Assembly (NCBI GenBank): GCA_965198045.1 | Contig: CBDAOL010000012.1 | Location: 248,001-312,000, forward strand | Direction of reading: 5' to 3' | Origin: CBDDEC01 sp965198045 | GTDB lineage: Bacteria; Chloroflexota; Dehalococcoidia; UBA2979 | Length of the DNA: 64,000 nt | In this document: in pieces, positions 45,164-54,383 of the stretch | Numbering within the stretch: position 1 is the stretch's first letter | Layout of the letters: each line of letters starts with the position of its first letter | Program-made: the position numbers and the translations under genes | The notes under the pieces: model-generated | Seen by the model: only the letters and a program-made list of their open reading frames with translations | Databases searched by the model: none | Told to the model about the DNA's origin: nothing

Positions 45164-46078
45164 ATGCGAGTTGGGGTGTCACTGACGACGGCGCTGGACG
45201 CCGGCGGAGCGCGCGAGGGGGCGCGCCGGTTGATCGATCGCGCGGCGGCTGCGAGGGATGCGGACCTCGATTCGCTGTTCGTGGGCGACCATCACGTCAC
45301 CGGGCCGGGGTCGTATTACCAAAACGTGCCGATCCTCGCGCGCATGCTGGCGGAGTGGGGCGACCGCCCGGCGGGAGCGCTGTTCCTGCTGCCGCTCTGG
45401 CATCCGGTGCTACTCGCGGAGCAGATTGGGACGCTCGCATCGATCCACCAGGGTCGCTTCATCATGCAGTGCGCCGGCGGGCGCGACGATGTCCAGTTCA
45501 CCGGCATGGGCGTGCCGAAGGGCCAGCGCCCCTCGAGGTTCGAGCAGTCCCTGGGCATCATGCGCTCGCTCTGGGCCGGCGAACGGCTGACGCACGAGGG
45601 CCGCTGGGACTTCGAGGAGGCGGCGATCGCGCCCGTGCCGCCCGAGCCCGTCGAGGTCTGGATCGGTGCGATGCTGAGCGCACCGATCGACCGTGCGGCA
45701 CGGCTGGCTGACGGCTGGCTTGCCTCGCCTGGCCTCACCATCGCTCAGGCCTCCGCCGCCTCCGCCGAGTACCTCGAACGTTGCGAGGCCCACGGCCGAC
45801 CGCCGCAGGCTGTGGCGGTGCGACGCGACGTCTACGTTGGCGCCAGCGACGAGGAGGCGGCGGCGACCACGGCCCCGATCCTCGAGCGGGGCTACCGCGG
45901 GATGGACGCCTCCGCGCTCGCGATCGGCGGCCCGGAGACGGTCGCCGCCCACTTCGCTGCGCTGGCCGAGGCGGGCTACACCGACGTGATCGTGCGCAAC
46001 GTGGTGCGTGACCAACCCGCGGCGCTTGCCTCGATCTCCCGGCTGGCCGAGGTGCGCGAACGGGTGGCCGAGGCGTAG
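45164..46078 (+). CDS. LLM class (luciferase-like) flavin or F420-dependent oxidoreductase
   Basis: From ATG 45164, behind GGGGAAGG, the 304-residue protein has the luciferase-fold start MRVGVSLTTALDAG. It also has HPVLLAEQIGTLASIHQGRF, the RPSRFEQSLGIMRSLWAGER motif and VWIGAMLSAPIDRAARLADG. Enzymes of this class oxidise substrates using FMNH2 or F420. Which cofactor is used is not visible. The gene is divergent from the P450 gene. Confidence 0.88.
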   Translation: MRVGVSLTTALDAGGAREGARRLIDRAAAARDADLDSLFVGDHHVTGPGSYYQNVPILARMLAEWGDRPAGALFLLPLWHPVLLAEQIGTLASIHQGRFIMQCAGGRDDVQFTGMGVPKGQRPSRFEQSLGIMRSLWAGERLTHEGRWDFEEAAIAPVPPEPVEVWIGAMLSAPIDRAARLADGWLASPGLTIAQASAASAEYLERCEAHGRPPQAVAVRRDVYVGASDEEAAATTAPILERGYRGMDASALAIGGPETVAAHFAALAEAGYTDVIVRNVVRDQPAALASISRLAEVRERVAEA

Positions 46079-46158
46079 AGGCGACGCACCTAGTCGAAGC
46101 CCCGCAATTCTTCAGAGGGGCGGAGACCCGTTGCCGGGCGTTCGGGTAGCCTTCTGCG

Positions 46159-46683
46159 ATGGGTTCGGGTCCAGCCAGACACCTTTCGGTCTATCGCCTC
46201 GTCTTCGGCGGGCTCGTGGTACTTGCGATCATCGTCGTCGCTGGACTCCTGCTCACCCGAGATCCGGCGTTCTGCGACTCGGCGAGCCTCGAGGTTCGAC
46301 TGCACAGTCCCATGATCGGCGAACGGCTCGGAGCGTTCGATGACACGAGTGCCGAGGTCAGCTACTCCTTTGACGACCGCTTCGATGACTCGTTCCTGCG
46401 GCAGATCATGGTGACCTGGTCTCCGACGTCCACCGGCGGTGGATACCAGTCGATCGCGACGGTCAACGAGCCTTCTGGAGTTGCGCACCCGACCCCGTGG
46501 TTGAATTCGCCGATTCGAGACGGCTCGAGGACCCGCACGCCGATGCCGGACGATGAGGTGCGGCAGATATCGGCGCTGCTGGCGGTGGCGGGCACGGATC
46601 CGACTGAGCTTCCCTACGTGCTCGTAGTGGCTGTGGACGCCGATGGCCAGTCGCACGTGACGGACTGCCAGGAAGGCGGGTAG
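46159..46683 (+). CDS. membrane-anchored protein of unknown function
   Basis: The 174-residue protein has one N-terminal membrane helix (LVFGGLVVLAIIVVAGLLLT) and an outside domain with Cys pairs at residues 38 and 171. No family is recognised. It stands between the LLM oxidoreductase and enoyl-CoA hydratase genes on the same strand, 80 and 95 bases from them. Confidence 0.6.
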   Translation: MGSGPARHLSVYRLVFGGLVVLAIIVVAGLLLTRDPAFCDSASLEVRLHSPMIGERLGAFDDTSAEVSYSFDDRFDDSFLRQIMVTWSPTSTGGGYQSIATVNEPSGVAHPTPWLNSPIRDGSRTRTPMPDDEVRQISALLAVAGTDPTELPYVLVVAVDADGQSHVTDCQEGG

Positions 46684-46777
46684 CGGTTCGTTGGTCCCGG
46701 TCACCTTCGACCAGGGGCGAACACTCGGGGGTCGTCCGCTATGCTGCCGCGGCAAGCGACGACCGAACGGGGTGGCA

Positions 46778-47581
46778 ATGAGTTACGAGCACCTGACCTT
46801 CGAGCGCCACGGGCACGTAGCGCTCGTGACGCTGAACCGACCGGAGAAACTCAACGCGCTGAACCGCGATCTACAGGACGAGACGCGGGCGGCCTGCGCC
46901 GAGGTCGAGGGTGACGACGAGCTGCGCGCGCTGATCGTGACCGGCGCCGGGCGCGGTTTCTGTGCCGGCGCCGACCTCACCTCGGGGCGCACGCCGCCAC
47001 CCGAGGACTACGTGCCGCCGCAGAACGATCGGCTCGACGAGTTCGGATGGGTCGGCGCGCAGGCGAAGGCGTTCTACCAGCTGAACAAGCCCACCATCGC
47101 GGCCGTCAATGGTGTCGCCGCGGGCGCCGGCATGAGCCTCGCGCTGGCCTGCGATATGCGCGTCGGCGATCCCAACTCGCGGTTCAAGACGGTCTTCATC
47201 GAACGCAGCCTCTCGCCCGACTCAGGAATGTCGTTCTTCCTCCCTCGGATCGTCAGCTACTCGCGCGCGGCCGACCTGATCTTCACCAGCCGCCCGGTCG
47301 ACGCCGAGGAAGCACACCGCATCGGACTGCTCGACCGCGTGTTCGACGAAGGCGGTCTGATCGATGGCGCGATGGAGCTGGCGAACCAGGTCTCGTTCTG
47401 GCCGCCGATAGCGATGCGTTCGGCGAAACGGGTGCTGCAGCGCAACATGCAGCTCGACCTCGACGATGCGCTCATCTACGAGACGGCCGGCCTCAGCTTC
47501 GCCCGGCGGGCGCCGCACGATGTGCGCGAGTCAGGCCTCTCGTTCCGCGAGAAGCGCGACCCGGACTTTACGGGCGTCTAA
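46778..47581 (+). CDS. enoyl-CoA hydratase/isomerase
   Basis: From ATG 46778 the 267-residue protein has the crotonase motifs LNRPEKLNALNRDLQDETRA, GAGRGFCAGADL (oxyanion hole) and NGVAAGAGMSLALACDMRV. It ends FREKRDPDFTGV. It would hydrate or isomerise an unsaturated acyl-CoA. The position next to P450, LLM and nitroreductase genes suggests a catabolic pathway. A Glu in the second catalytic position is Ser-Leu-Ser rather than clearly Glu, so isomerase is as likely as hydratase. Confidence 0.9.
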   Translation: MSYEHLTFERHGHVALVTLNRPEKLNALNRDLQDETRAACAEVEGDDELRALIVTGAGRGFCAGADLTSGRTPPPEDYVPPQNDRLDEFGWVGAQAKAFYQLNKPTIAAVNGVAAGAGMSLALACDMRVGDPNSRFKTVFIERSLSPDSGMSFFLPRIVSYSRAADLIFTSRPVDAEEAHRIGLLDRVFDEGGLIDGAMELANQVSFWPPIAMRSAKRVLQRNMQLDLDDALIYETAGLSFARRAPHDVRESGLSFREKRDPDFTGV

Positions 47582-47596
47582 CGCCGAGCCTCCCCG

Positions 47597-48271
47597 TTAG
47601 TCGCCGACCCAGCGGTCGCGCCAACCCTCGTCGGGCTGGGCGTCGGCGAACGGCCAGGCGGCGCCCCAGCTGTCGAGGCTGACCACCTTCTTGACGGGGC
47701 GGCGGCCGACTGGGCCGATCTGGTCGCTGGGCCAGCCGATCGGGATCAGGCCGTGGGCGACCTGACCATCGGGGATCTCGAGGAGTTCGTTGAGCCGCTG
47801 CTCGTGGCCGCGGTGGAACGCCGTCAGCACCGCGCCGAGCCCGAGGCCGCGCGCGGCGAGCAGGAGGTTCTGGATCGCGGGATAGAGCGTCCCCCCGGCC
47901 TGCGGCGGTCCGCAGACGAAGAGGTGCACGGGCACCTCCGCGAAGTGGCGCGCGAGGTCGTCGGTCGAGCGCACGACGAGTCGCATCTGGCGCGGCAGCT
48001 CGTCGATCTTCGACGGGTCGTCCACGTACTGCTGGCCGTAGGACGCCCACGTCTGCCAGTACATCTCGCCGATCTGGCGACGCTTCTCCTCGTCGCGCAC
48101 GACGAGGAAGTGCCAGATCTGCATGTTCGAGCCGGCCGGCGCACGGATCGCCGCATCGAGGACCTGAAACAGCGTCTCGTCATCGACCGGGTCGGGCTTG
48201 AAGCGGCGCAGCGCGCGCGTCGAGTAGAGCGCCTCGAACAGTCCAACATCCGCGGGCGGCTTCAGTTCCAT
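47597..48271 (-). CDS. nitroreductase family protein
   Basis: The 224-residue flavoprotein has the family signature STRALRRFKPDPVDDETLFQ at the N-terminus, APAGSNMQIWHFLVVRDEEK and the late GLGLGAVLTAFHRGHEQRLN. The closest known functions are FMN-dependent reductions of nitro groups, enones or iodotyrosine. The start is ATG 48271. It is convergent with the enoyl-CoA hydratase gene. Confidence 0.9.
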   Translation of the reverse strand: MELKPPADVGLFEALYSTRALRRFKPDPVDDETLFQVLDAAIRAPAGSNMQIWHFLVVRDEEKRRQIGEMYWQTWASYGQQYVDDPSKIDELPRQMRLVVRSTDDLARHFAEVPVHLFVCGPPQAGGTLYPAIQNLLLAARGLGLGAVLTAFHRGHEQRLNELLEIPDGQVAHGLIPIGWPSDQIGPVGRRPVKKVVSLDSWGAAWPFADAQPDEGWRDRWVGD

Positions 48272-48331
48272 CGGGGCCCTCCTCGATCGGCGGTGTGACG
48301 AACGTGGGTGCCAGCCTAGGGCCTCGCGAGG

Positions 48332-50134
48332 TTATGGCGTGGCCGTGTCCTGGTCGCTGTACTGCAGCTCGTAGAGCCGCGTGTAGAAGCCGCCGGTCGC
48401 GACCAGTTGGTCGTGCGTACCCTCCTCGACGAGCTCGCCAAGGTGGAGCACGACGATACGGTCGACGGCGCGGATCGTGTTCAGGCGGTGCGCGATCACA
48501 ATCGAGGTGCGCCCGGACATGACCTGCTCGAGGCCGCGCTGGATCGTGGACTCAGTCTCGGGGTCGATGCTCGCCGTAGCCTCGTCCATCACCAGCACGA
48601 TCTCCGGGTCGAACGCGGCCACGCGCGCCAGCGCGATCAGCTGCTTCTGCCCCGTCGAGAGGTTCGCGCCGCGCTCGGCGAGCACGGTGTCGTACCCCTC
48701 GTTCAGTCGCGAGATGAACGCGGAGGCGCCGACCGCCTCTGCGGCGAGTCGGATCTGTTCGTCACTGATCGAGGGGTCGCGCAGGCGGATGTTCTGGGCG
48801 ACCGAGTCCGTCAGGATGAACGGGTCCTGCAGCATGATCCCCACGTGCCGCCGCAGCTCGCGCTGGCGGAAACGCCCGATCGGGACGCCGTCGACTCGGA
48901 TCTCCCCGCGCTGGACGTCGTAGAAACGGCTCAGCAGCGCCATCATCGTCGACTTGCCGGCGCCGGTCGCACCGACGATGGCGACCTTCTCGCCCGGTTC
49001 GAGCGTGAAGCTGACATCGCGCAGCACCCAGTTGTCCTCGTTGTAGGCGAACCAGACCTGGTCGAACTCGATGCGGCCGACGATCTCGTCGAGCTCCGTC
49101 GGGTACTCGGGGTCGGTCAGTTCCTCGGGCTCATCGAGGACGCCGATGATGCGCTCGCCGGAGGCCATGGCCGCCTGCAGCAGCGTGTAGCGCTCCGAGA
49201 GGTCACGGATCGGCCAGAAGAAGCGCTGCATGTAGTTGATGAACGCGATCAGCGTGCCAATGGTCACGGCCTCGTCGATGACCTGTGCTCCGCCGTACAA
49301 GAGGATCACGCCCGTGGTGATGGCGCCGAAGATGATCACGGTCGGCTCGAAGACCGCGTACCAGAAGATGATGCGCAGGTTCGCCGCCAGCACGCCCTGG
49401 TTGCGCTCGTCGAAGTGCTCGAGGTTCCGATCCTGCCGGTTGAAGAGCTGCACGACGGAGACGCCGGTGATCAGCTCGTTCAGGTAGGCGTTGAGACGCG
49501 CGATCCAGATGCGCTCGTCGCGGAACGCGGCGCGCTGTTTGGTGGCGAAGCGGCGGATCAGGAACACCAGAGGTACCAGAAACACGTACATGATCAGCGC
49601 CAGCTGCCAGTTGAGGATGAACAACACGACGATGATGCCGGCCACCATCAGCAGGTTCGTCAGCATCTGCACGACGCCTTGCGAGATCATCTGTTCGAGC
49701 TGGTTGATGTCGTTGTTCAGCCGCGTCACCAGCCGGCCCACCGGGTTGCGATCGAAGAACGAGACCGACATGCGCTGGATGTGGCGGAAGAGGTCCATAC
49801 GCAGGTCCATCATCACCCGCTGGCCGACCCAGGCCATCAGGTAGGCCTGCACGTAACGCAACACGAAGATGCCGAACAGCGAAGCGACGAAGGCGACCGC
49901 CAGCTCGCCGAGCCGGTCGGTGCGCGCGCCATCGGGGTGGGCGATCTGGCCGTCGATCACCTCCCGCAGGATCAGCACCGGGATCAGCTCGAGCGCGGCG
50001 ACGCCGATCATCATCACCACGGCGACCAGCACCGGCCATCGGTAGGGCACCAGGTAGGAGCCGAGCCGTCGCAGGATGCGCCCGTCGTAGATCGTCCCGA
50101 GCGTCAGTTCATCTTCGTAGTAGCTGGCGCTCAT
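48332..50134 (-). CDS. ABC exporter subunit (canonical-site half), heterodimeric multidrug type
   Basis: The 600-residue protein joins a six-helix ABC exporter domain to an ATPase. Walker A is GATGAGKST, the signature LSTGQKQ (Thr in place of Gly) and Walker B LVMDEATASID with the catalytic Glu. The H-loop is IAHRLNTI. The ATG overlaps the stop of the upstream half (ATGA, 50131-50134). The upstream half has a degenerate Walker B, so the two form a BmrCD/LmrCD-like heterodimer that exports drugs or lipids. Confidence 0.93.
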   Translation of the reverse strand: MSASYYEDELTLGTIYDGRILRRLGSYLVPYRWPVLVAVVMMIGVAALELIPVLILREVIDGQIAHPDGARTDRLGELAVAFVASLFGIFVLRYVQAYLMAWVGQRVMMDLRMDLFRHIQRMSVSFFDRNPVGRLVTRLNNDINQLEQMISQGVVQMLTNLLMVAGIIVVLFILNWQLALIMYVFLVPLVFLIRRFATKQRAAFRDERIWIARLNAYLNELITGVSVVQLFNRQDRNLEHFDERNQGVLAANLRIIFWYAVFEPTVIIFGAITTGVILLYGGAQVIDEAVTIGTLIAFINYMQRFFWPIRDLSERYTLLQAAMASGERIIGVLDEPEELTDPEYPTELDEIVGRIEFDQVWFAYNEDNWVLRDVSFTLEPGEKVAIVGATGAGKSTMMALLSRFYDVQRGEIRVDGVPIGRFRQRELRRHVGIMLQDPFILTDSVAQNIRLRDPSISDEQIRLAAEAVGASAFISRLNEGYDTVLAERGANLSTGQKQLIALARVAAFDPEIVLVMDEATASIDPETESTIQRGLEQVMSGRTSIVIAHRLNTIRAVDRIVVLHLGELVEEGTHDQLVATGGFYTRLYELQYSDQDTATP

Positions 50135-51962
50135 GCGTCGCCTTCCTCGCCGGGCGTGCGGTCGAGGAGCTCCGCCTCGCCCTCCTTGCGCTCCGCCTGT
50201 CGGCGCTCGCTGCGCAGCTGCTGCTGGAAGAAGCGCGCGTACAGCCCGCCGCGAGCGACCAACTCCCGGTGGGTACCGACCTCGCTGATGCGCTTGTCTT
50301 CGAGCGTGACGATCAGGTCCGCCGATCGCAGCGTCGAGGTGCGGTGGGCGATCACGATCGTCGTGCGGTCGCGCATGACCTCGCGCAGGCGCTTCAGGAT
50401 CTCCTCCTCGGTGTGCGTGTCGACGTGCGAGAGCGAGTCGTCGAGGACGAGGATCGGCGCGTCCTTGAGCAGTGCGCGCGCGAGTGCGGCCCGCTGTTTT
50501 TGCCCGCCAGAGAGCGTGACGCCGCGCTCGCCGATCACGGTGTCGATGCCACCCCGCAGCTGGTCGAGGTCGTTCGAGAGCTGCGAGGTTTCGACGGCGC
50601 GAATGAGCTCGGGTTCAGGCGGGTCGTCACGGCCGTATCCGATGTTGCCGCGCAGCGAGTCAGAGAAGAGGAACGACTCCTGTGGCACGACCGCCACGAG
50701 GGCACGAAGCTGTTCGAGGGGCAGCTCTCGCACGTCGCGGCCGTCGATGGTGACCGAGCCCTCGGCGGGGTCGATCATCCGCACGAGCGCGTTGATCAGC
50801 GATGTCTTGCCGGCGCCGGTCTCGCCAACGATGGCGACCGTGCGCCCCGCCGGGATCTCGAGCTCGATGCCCTCGAGGATCGGCTCGTTGTCACCGTAGG
50901 CGATCGTGACGCCATGGAAGCCGACATCGCCCCGCACCGCTTCGAGCTGGGAGGGCGCGCATCCGGGTCGGCGATCTCCGGGGCGGTGTGCAGCACCTCG
51001 TCGATCCGCCGGTTGGCGACCATACCCTGCTGCCAGCTCGCGACCACCCAGCCGACGAACGTCAGCTGCTGCGCGAGCAGACCGAGGATGATGTTGAACC
51101 GCACCAACTCGCCCACGCTGATGCGACCGGAGGCGACGTCCTGGCCACCGAACCAGAGCACGAGCGCGGCGCCGATGCCCGTCTTCAGGATCATGACCGG
51201 GAAGAGCCCGGAGAGGTAGATGGCGAGCCGCAGCGAGCGCCGCATCATCTCGCGATTCGCGCCATCGAACGTCGCGATCTCCGCCTCTTCCTGGGCGTAC
51301 GCCTTGATAGCGCGAATGCCGGAGATGTTCTCTTGTGATCGCTCGGTCAGCACCGCCATCTGCTCCTGGACCTGCAGGAAGCGCTTCTCGACCTCGGTCT
51401 CGAAGTAGGCCACGAGGATCACGACCGCCGGCAGGTAGGAGATCGAGATCAACGTCAACCGGACATCGATCGAGAGCAGGATGCCCACGCCCATCGTCAC
51501 CATCACCAGCGTGCGCCCGATGTCCACGACCGTCGGGCCGAGGAGGTTGCGGACCGCCTGCAGGTCGTTGGTGGCGCGCGACATCAGGTCGCCGGTGCGG
51601 CTGCGCAGGTAGAACCGCTGGTCGAGGACGAGCAGGTGCGTCGCGAGGTCGTTGCGCAGCCGGTACTCGATCTGGCGAGATGCGCCGGCCACCTGGAGCC
51701 GCGACCAGTAGCGCAGCGCGCTCTCGCCGGCCGCCAACAGCAGCAGCAGACCGGCGTAGCCCGCGAGCACACGGACAGACGCCGAGCCCTCGTCGATATC
51801 GTCGATGGCGAGCTGTACGAGGAACGGGGCCACCAGCGCGGCGAACGTCCGGACCACGAGCACGATGAAGCCGCTCGTGTATCGCCACCTGTAGGCGCGC
51901 AGGTAGAACACCATGCGGTTGCCGCGGAACGGCTCGGCGGGGGCGACGACAGCCACGGTCAA
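50131..51962 (-). pseudogene. ABC exporter subunit (degenerate-site half), frameshifted near 50958
   Basis: The N-terminal frame (51962-50960) has the membrane domain. The ATPase continues in the next frame after ADPDARP. Walker A is GETGAGKTS, the signature TLSGGQKQR and Walker B ILVLDDSLSHVD. In Walker B the catalytic Glu is Asp, the mark of the non-hydrolysing half of heterodimeric exporters. The break is one base in GCGCGCCCTCCC, which looks like a sequencing error, because the partner gene is intact and the reading frames join perfectly. Confidence 0.75.
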
Positions 51963-52133
51963 TCCGGGTGTAGGCGCGCGGTGCCCCGACCGCGCTGGCT
52001 TCGGTTCATCGAGAGAGTGGTGGGGGCGCTATGACAATACGCATTGATGGTCGCGCCGGATCGCTCCGACGGCAAGATCATCCCTGATGTTCTCGCGTTT
52101 CCCACGCGCGCCGCGCCGAGGGACAATGCGCCC

Positions 52134-52676
52134 ATGGACATCGACCAGGCTCACGACGCGAGCCACGGCGAGCCAGACCGGCGAGACCGCGCGGCGATCG
52201 AGGTCATGGCAGGCGTCGAGCGCGTGTTCGTGAACGACTCCCGCTGGTGGCAGAACGCGTCGTTCGCGCTGCCGCTGGGCGGCGCCGTACTGGCGCTCGC
52301 CGTCGGTCTGTTGGCCAGCAGCGCCGAGGCGATGGGGTTCGGCATCTTCCTCGCCGCCGTCACGGTGCTGATGATCCCTGTCGTGCTGTTCACGTGGCGC
52401 TCGACGGCCACCTCGATCGTGCTCACGCGTGACGGTGCAGTCGCGCTGCACCTCGGACGGTCGTTGCACGAGCTGCGCTGGTCCGACCTGCAGCGTATCG
52501 ACGAGGTGAACTACCTCGGCAACACGCGCTACAAGCTGCTGCACGGAGAGGACGAGTTCATGACCGTCGAGAGCGAGATCGCCGGTCAGGAAGCGCTCGT
52601 CGAGGCCGCCTTCGCGCTCTCCGGCCTCGAACGACAGAGCGCCAGCGCCGCCAGCAGTGACGAGGAGCCGTCATGA
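52134..52676 (+). CDS. membrane protein with PH-like cytoplasmic domain
   Basis: The 180-residue protein has two adjacent helices (ASFALPLGGAVLALAVGLLA and GIFLAAVTVLMIPVVLFTW). A small beta domain follows, STATSIVLTRDGAVALHLG then LHELRWSDLQRIDEVNYLG, which resembles bacterial PH domains. An ATG at 52044 is possible, but ATG 52134 fits better. The stop overlaps the start of ybaK-like gene (ATGA). Function unknown. Confidence 0.65.
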   Translation: MDIDQAHDASHGEPDRRDRAAIEVMAGVERVFVNDSRWWQNASFALPLGGAVLALAVGLLASSAEAMGFGIFLAAVTVLMIPVVLFTWRSTATSIVLTRDGAVALHLGRSLHELRWSDLQRIDEVNYLGNTRYKLLHGEDEFMTVESEIAGQEALVEAAFALSGLERQSASAASSDEEPS

Positions 52677-53182
52677 CGAGCACGGGTAGAAGCCACGACG
52701 CAGCGGCGGCAGCGCTGGCACAGCTCGACGACCTGGGCGCGGTCTACGAGGTCATCGAGTGCGATCCCGAGTTCGCGGACACGGCGGCGTTCTGCGAGCA
52801 CTACGGCGTGCCCCTCGATCGCTCCGGGAACTGCATTGTCGTCGCGACGAAGCGGGATCCGAAGCAGTTCTGTGCCTGCCTCGTGCTGTCGACCGTTCGG
52901 CTCGATGTGAATAAGACCGTCAAGGGACTGCTGGGCGCACGCGCCTCGTTCGCCTCGCCCGAGGACACGATGGCGCTGACCGGGATGATGATCGGTGGCG
53001 TCACGCCGTTCGGATTGCCCTCCAACCTGCCGCTGTACATAGACGCACCGATCGAGGCGATCGACTACATCGTCGTGGGCGGCGGCAGCCGATCGCAGAA
53101 GCTGAAGGTCGCGCCGTCCGTGATCACGTCGTTGCCAAACGCGGAGCTGATCGAGGGCCTGGGGCTGCCGGCGCGTGAGTGA
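52673..53182 (+). CDS. YbaK/EbsC family aminoacyl-tRNA deacylase
   Basis: The 169-residue protein has the YbaK fold motifs GVPLDRSGNCIVVATKRDPK, GGVTPFGLPSNLPLYIDA and GGGSRSQKLKVAPS. These enzymes hydrolyse mischarged tRNA (Cys-tRNAPro or similar). The ATG overlaps the previous stop, so the two genes are co-translated. It may be involved in translation quality control; specificity cannot be determined. Confidence 0.85.
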   Translation: MTSTGRSHDAAAAALAQLDDLGAVYEVIECDPEFADTAAFCEHYGVPLDRSGNCIVVATKRDPKQFCACLVLSTVRLDVNKTVKGLLGARASFASPEDTMALTGMMIGGVTPFGLPSNLPLYIDAPIEAIDYIVVGGGSRSQKLKVAPSVITSLPNAELIEGLGLPARE

Positions 53183-53193
53183 AGCGCCGGTGA

Positions 53194-53598
53194 CTAGTCG
53201 AAGTGCTGCCGAGGGTCGCGGGACAGCTCTGCCTCGTGGAGGATCGCCTCCGCCTCAGCAATGACGGCGCGCCGTTCCGTCCGCACGCGGTGCTCGGCAG
53301 CGTTGCGCTGCGCTGCCGGATAGAGGGCGACCCAGACGCGGAAGCCGGCCATCAGCCCGGCGGCGAGACCGAGCGAGAGCCCGACCCAGAAGCCCACCCA
53401 CACGACGGAGGCGACGAGCAGTCCCTCGACGCCTGACCCGAACCCGCCGAGTGCGGAGATCGAGACGATCCAGATCGTGAGCATCGCAGCGACGATGCTC
53501 GACGTGATCAGACCGAGCCCGAGCGCCAACAACACGGCCGGGCGGAAGCCCTCTAACTCATCGCGATGTCGCGAGGCGCGGGTCGATGGCGTGCTCAT
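53194..53598 (-). CDS. small membrane protein
   Basis: The 134-residue protein has two long hydrophobic segments (AVLLALGLGLITSSIVAAML and GSGVEGLLVASVVWVGFWVG, plus FRVWVALYPAA). A basic C-terminal helix and no recognised domain complete it. It begins at ATG 53598 and is convergent with the YbaK gene. Confidence 0.55.
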   Translation of the reverse strand: MSTPSTRASRHRDELEGFRPAVLLALGLGLITSSIVAAMLTIWIVSISALGGFGSGVEGLLVASVVWVGFWVGLSLGLAAGLMAGFRVWVALYPAAQRNAAEHRVRTERRAVIAEAEAILHEAELSRDPRQHFD

Positions 53599-53738
53599 GC
53601 CGGAGAGGATAGACGAGTCGCGCGCATCAGCGGCCTGGAGCGCGCAATTCTTGCAGGTTCACAACCGCTCGTGACGCGCGTTACAGCCAACGTCCCGCTC
53701 TCGCCGCTTCACTGGACGAGGTTGCAGGGGAGGACCGC

Positions 53739-54383
53739 GTGGCGAAGCCGAGTAGGCGATCGCGACGAGCCGAACGGCGAGCGACGGAGCGCGCGCGCGC
53801 TCGCGGCCGCGATGTCGAGGGCGGCGGCCGAGGCCCATCCGCACCGTCGGACGGACCAAGCTGGCGCTCGATCGGCGCCGTCGGCGGCGCGATCGCCGCG
53901 GTCGTGGTGATCGCGGCCGTCGTCTTCGGCGGCGGGGGCGGCAATGGCGCCTCGAACATCACATCGGTGGAGAGCGCGACGATGCTCGTCACGGCGGTCG
54001 AGAACGCCGGCGGCTCCACGATCTCGGTGCACGAAGGCAATGCGCACACGGTGCTGCACGCCGACGATCCGCTGCCGACAGCCTCGTCGCCGCGGCCAGA
54101 CGGCCGCAACACCCTCGTTTGGTTCTCCGGCACCTGTTGCCACTTCTGTGAGCGCATGGAGCCGTTCGCTCACGAGACGGCCGCGCAGTTCGGCGAACAG
54201 TTCGTGTTCATGGAGAAGTCGGTCGACCACGACTGCGGCGCAGCGTCGCCCTACGGAGTACGAGGCACGCCCACGTTCGTGCTGATCGACGCCGCGGGCG
54301 CAGAGCTAGCCCGCTTCTTCTACCAGGAGGGGCCGAGCGCCTTCGGTGGCGCGATCCTCGACGCGCTCAGCCGCGCGGGCTAG
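53739..54383 (+). CDS. membrane-anchored thioredoxin-like protein
   Basis: From GTG 53739, behind GGGGAGG, the 214-residue protein has a basic N-terminus and one helix (IAAVVVIAAVVFGG). Outside lies a thioredoxin-like domain with FSGTCCHFCERMEPF and GTPTFVLIDAAG. The active site reads CHFC, with an extra Cys just before it. It could act in disulfide exchange outside the membrane. The convergent LLM gene overlaps its 3' end by 17 bases. Confidence 0.8.
   Translation: MAKPSRRSRRAERRATERARARGRDVEGGGRGPSAPSDGPSWRSIGAVGGAIAAVVVIAAVVFGGGGGNGASNITSVESATMLVTAVENAGGSTISVHEGNAHTVLHADDPLPTASSPRPDGRNTLVWFSGTCCHFCERMEPFAHETAAQFGEQFVFMEKSVDHDCGAASPYGVRGTPTFVLIDAAGAELARFFYQEGPSAFGGAILDALSRAG

Noticed and set aside
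48407..50899. Open frame of 830 codons on the plus strand
   Set aside because: It is the complement of the two ABC subunits; the protein is Asp/His/Arg-rich nonsense.
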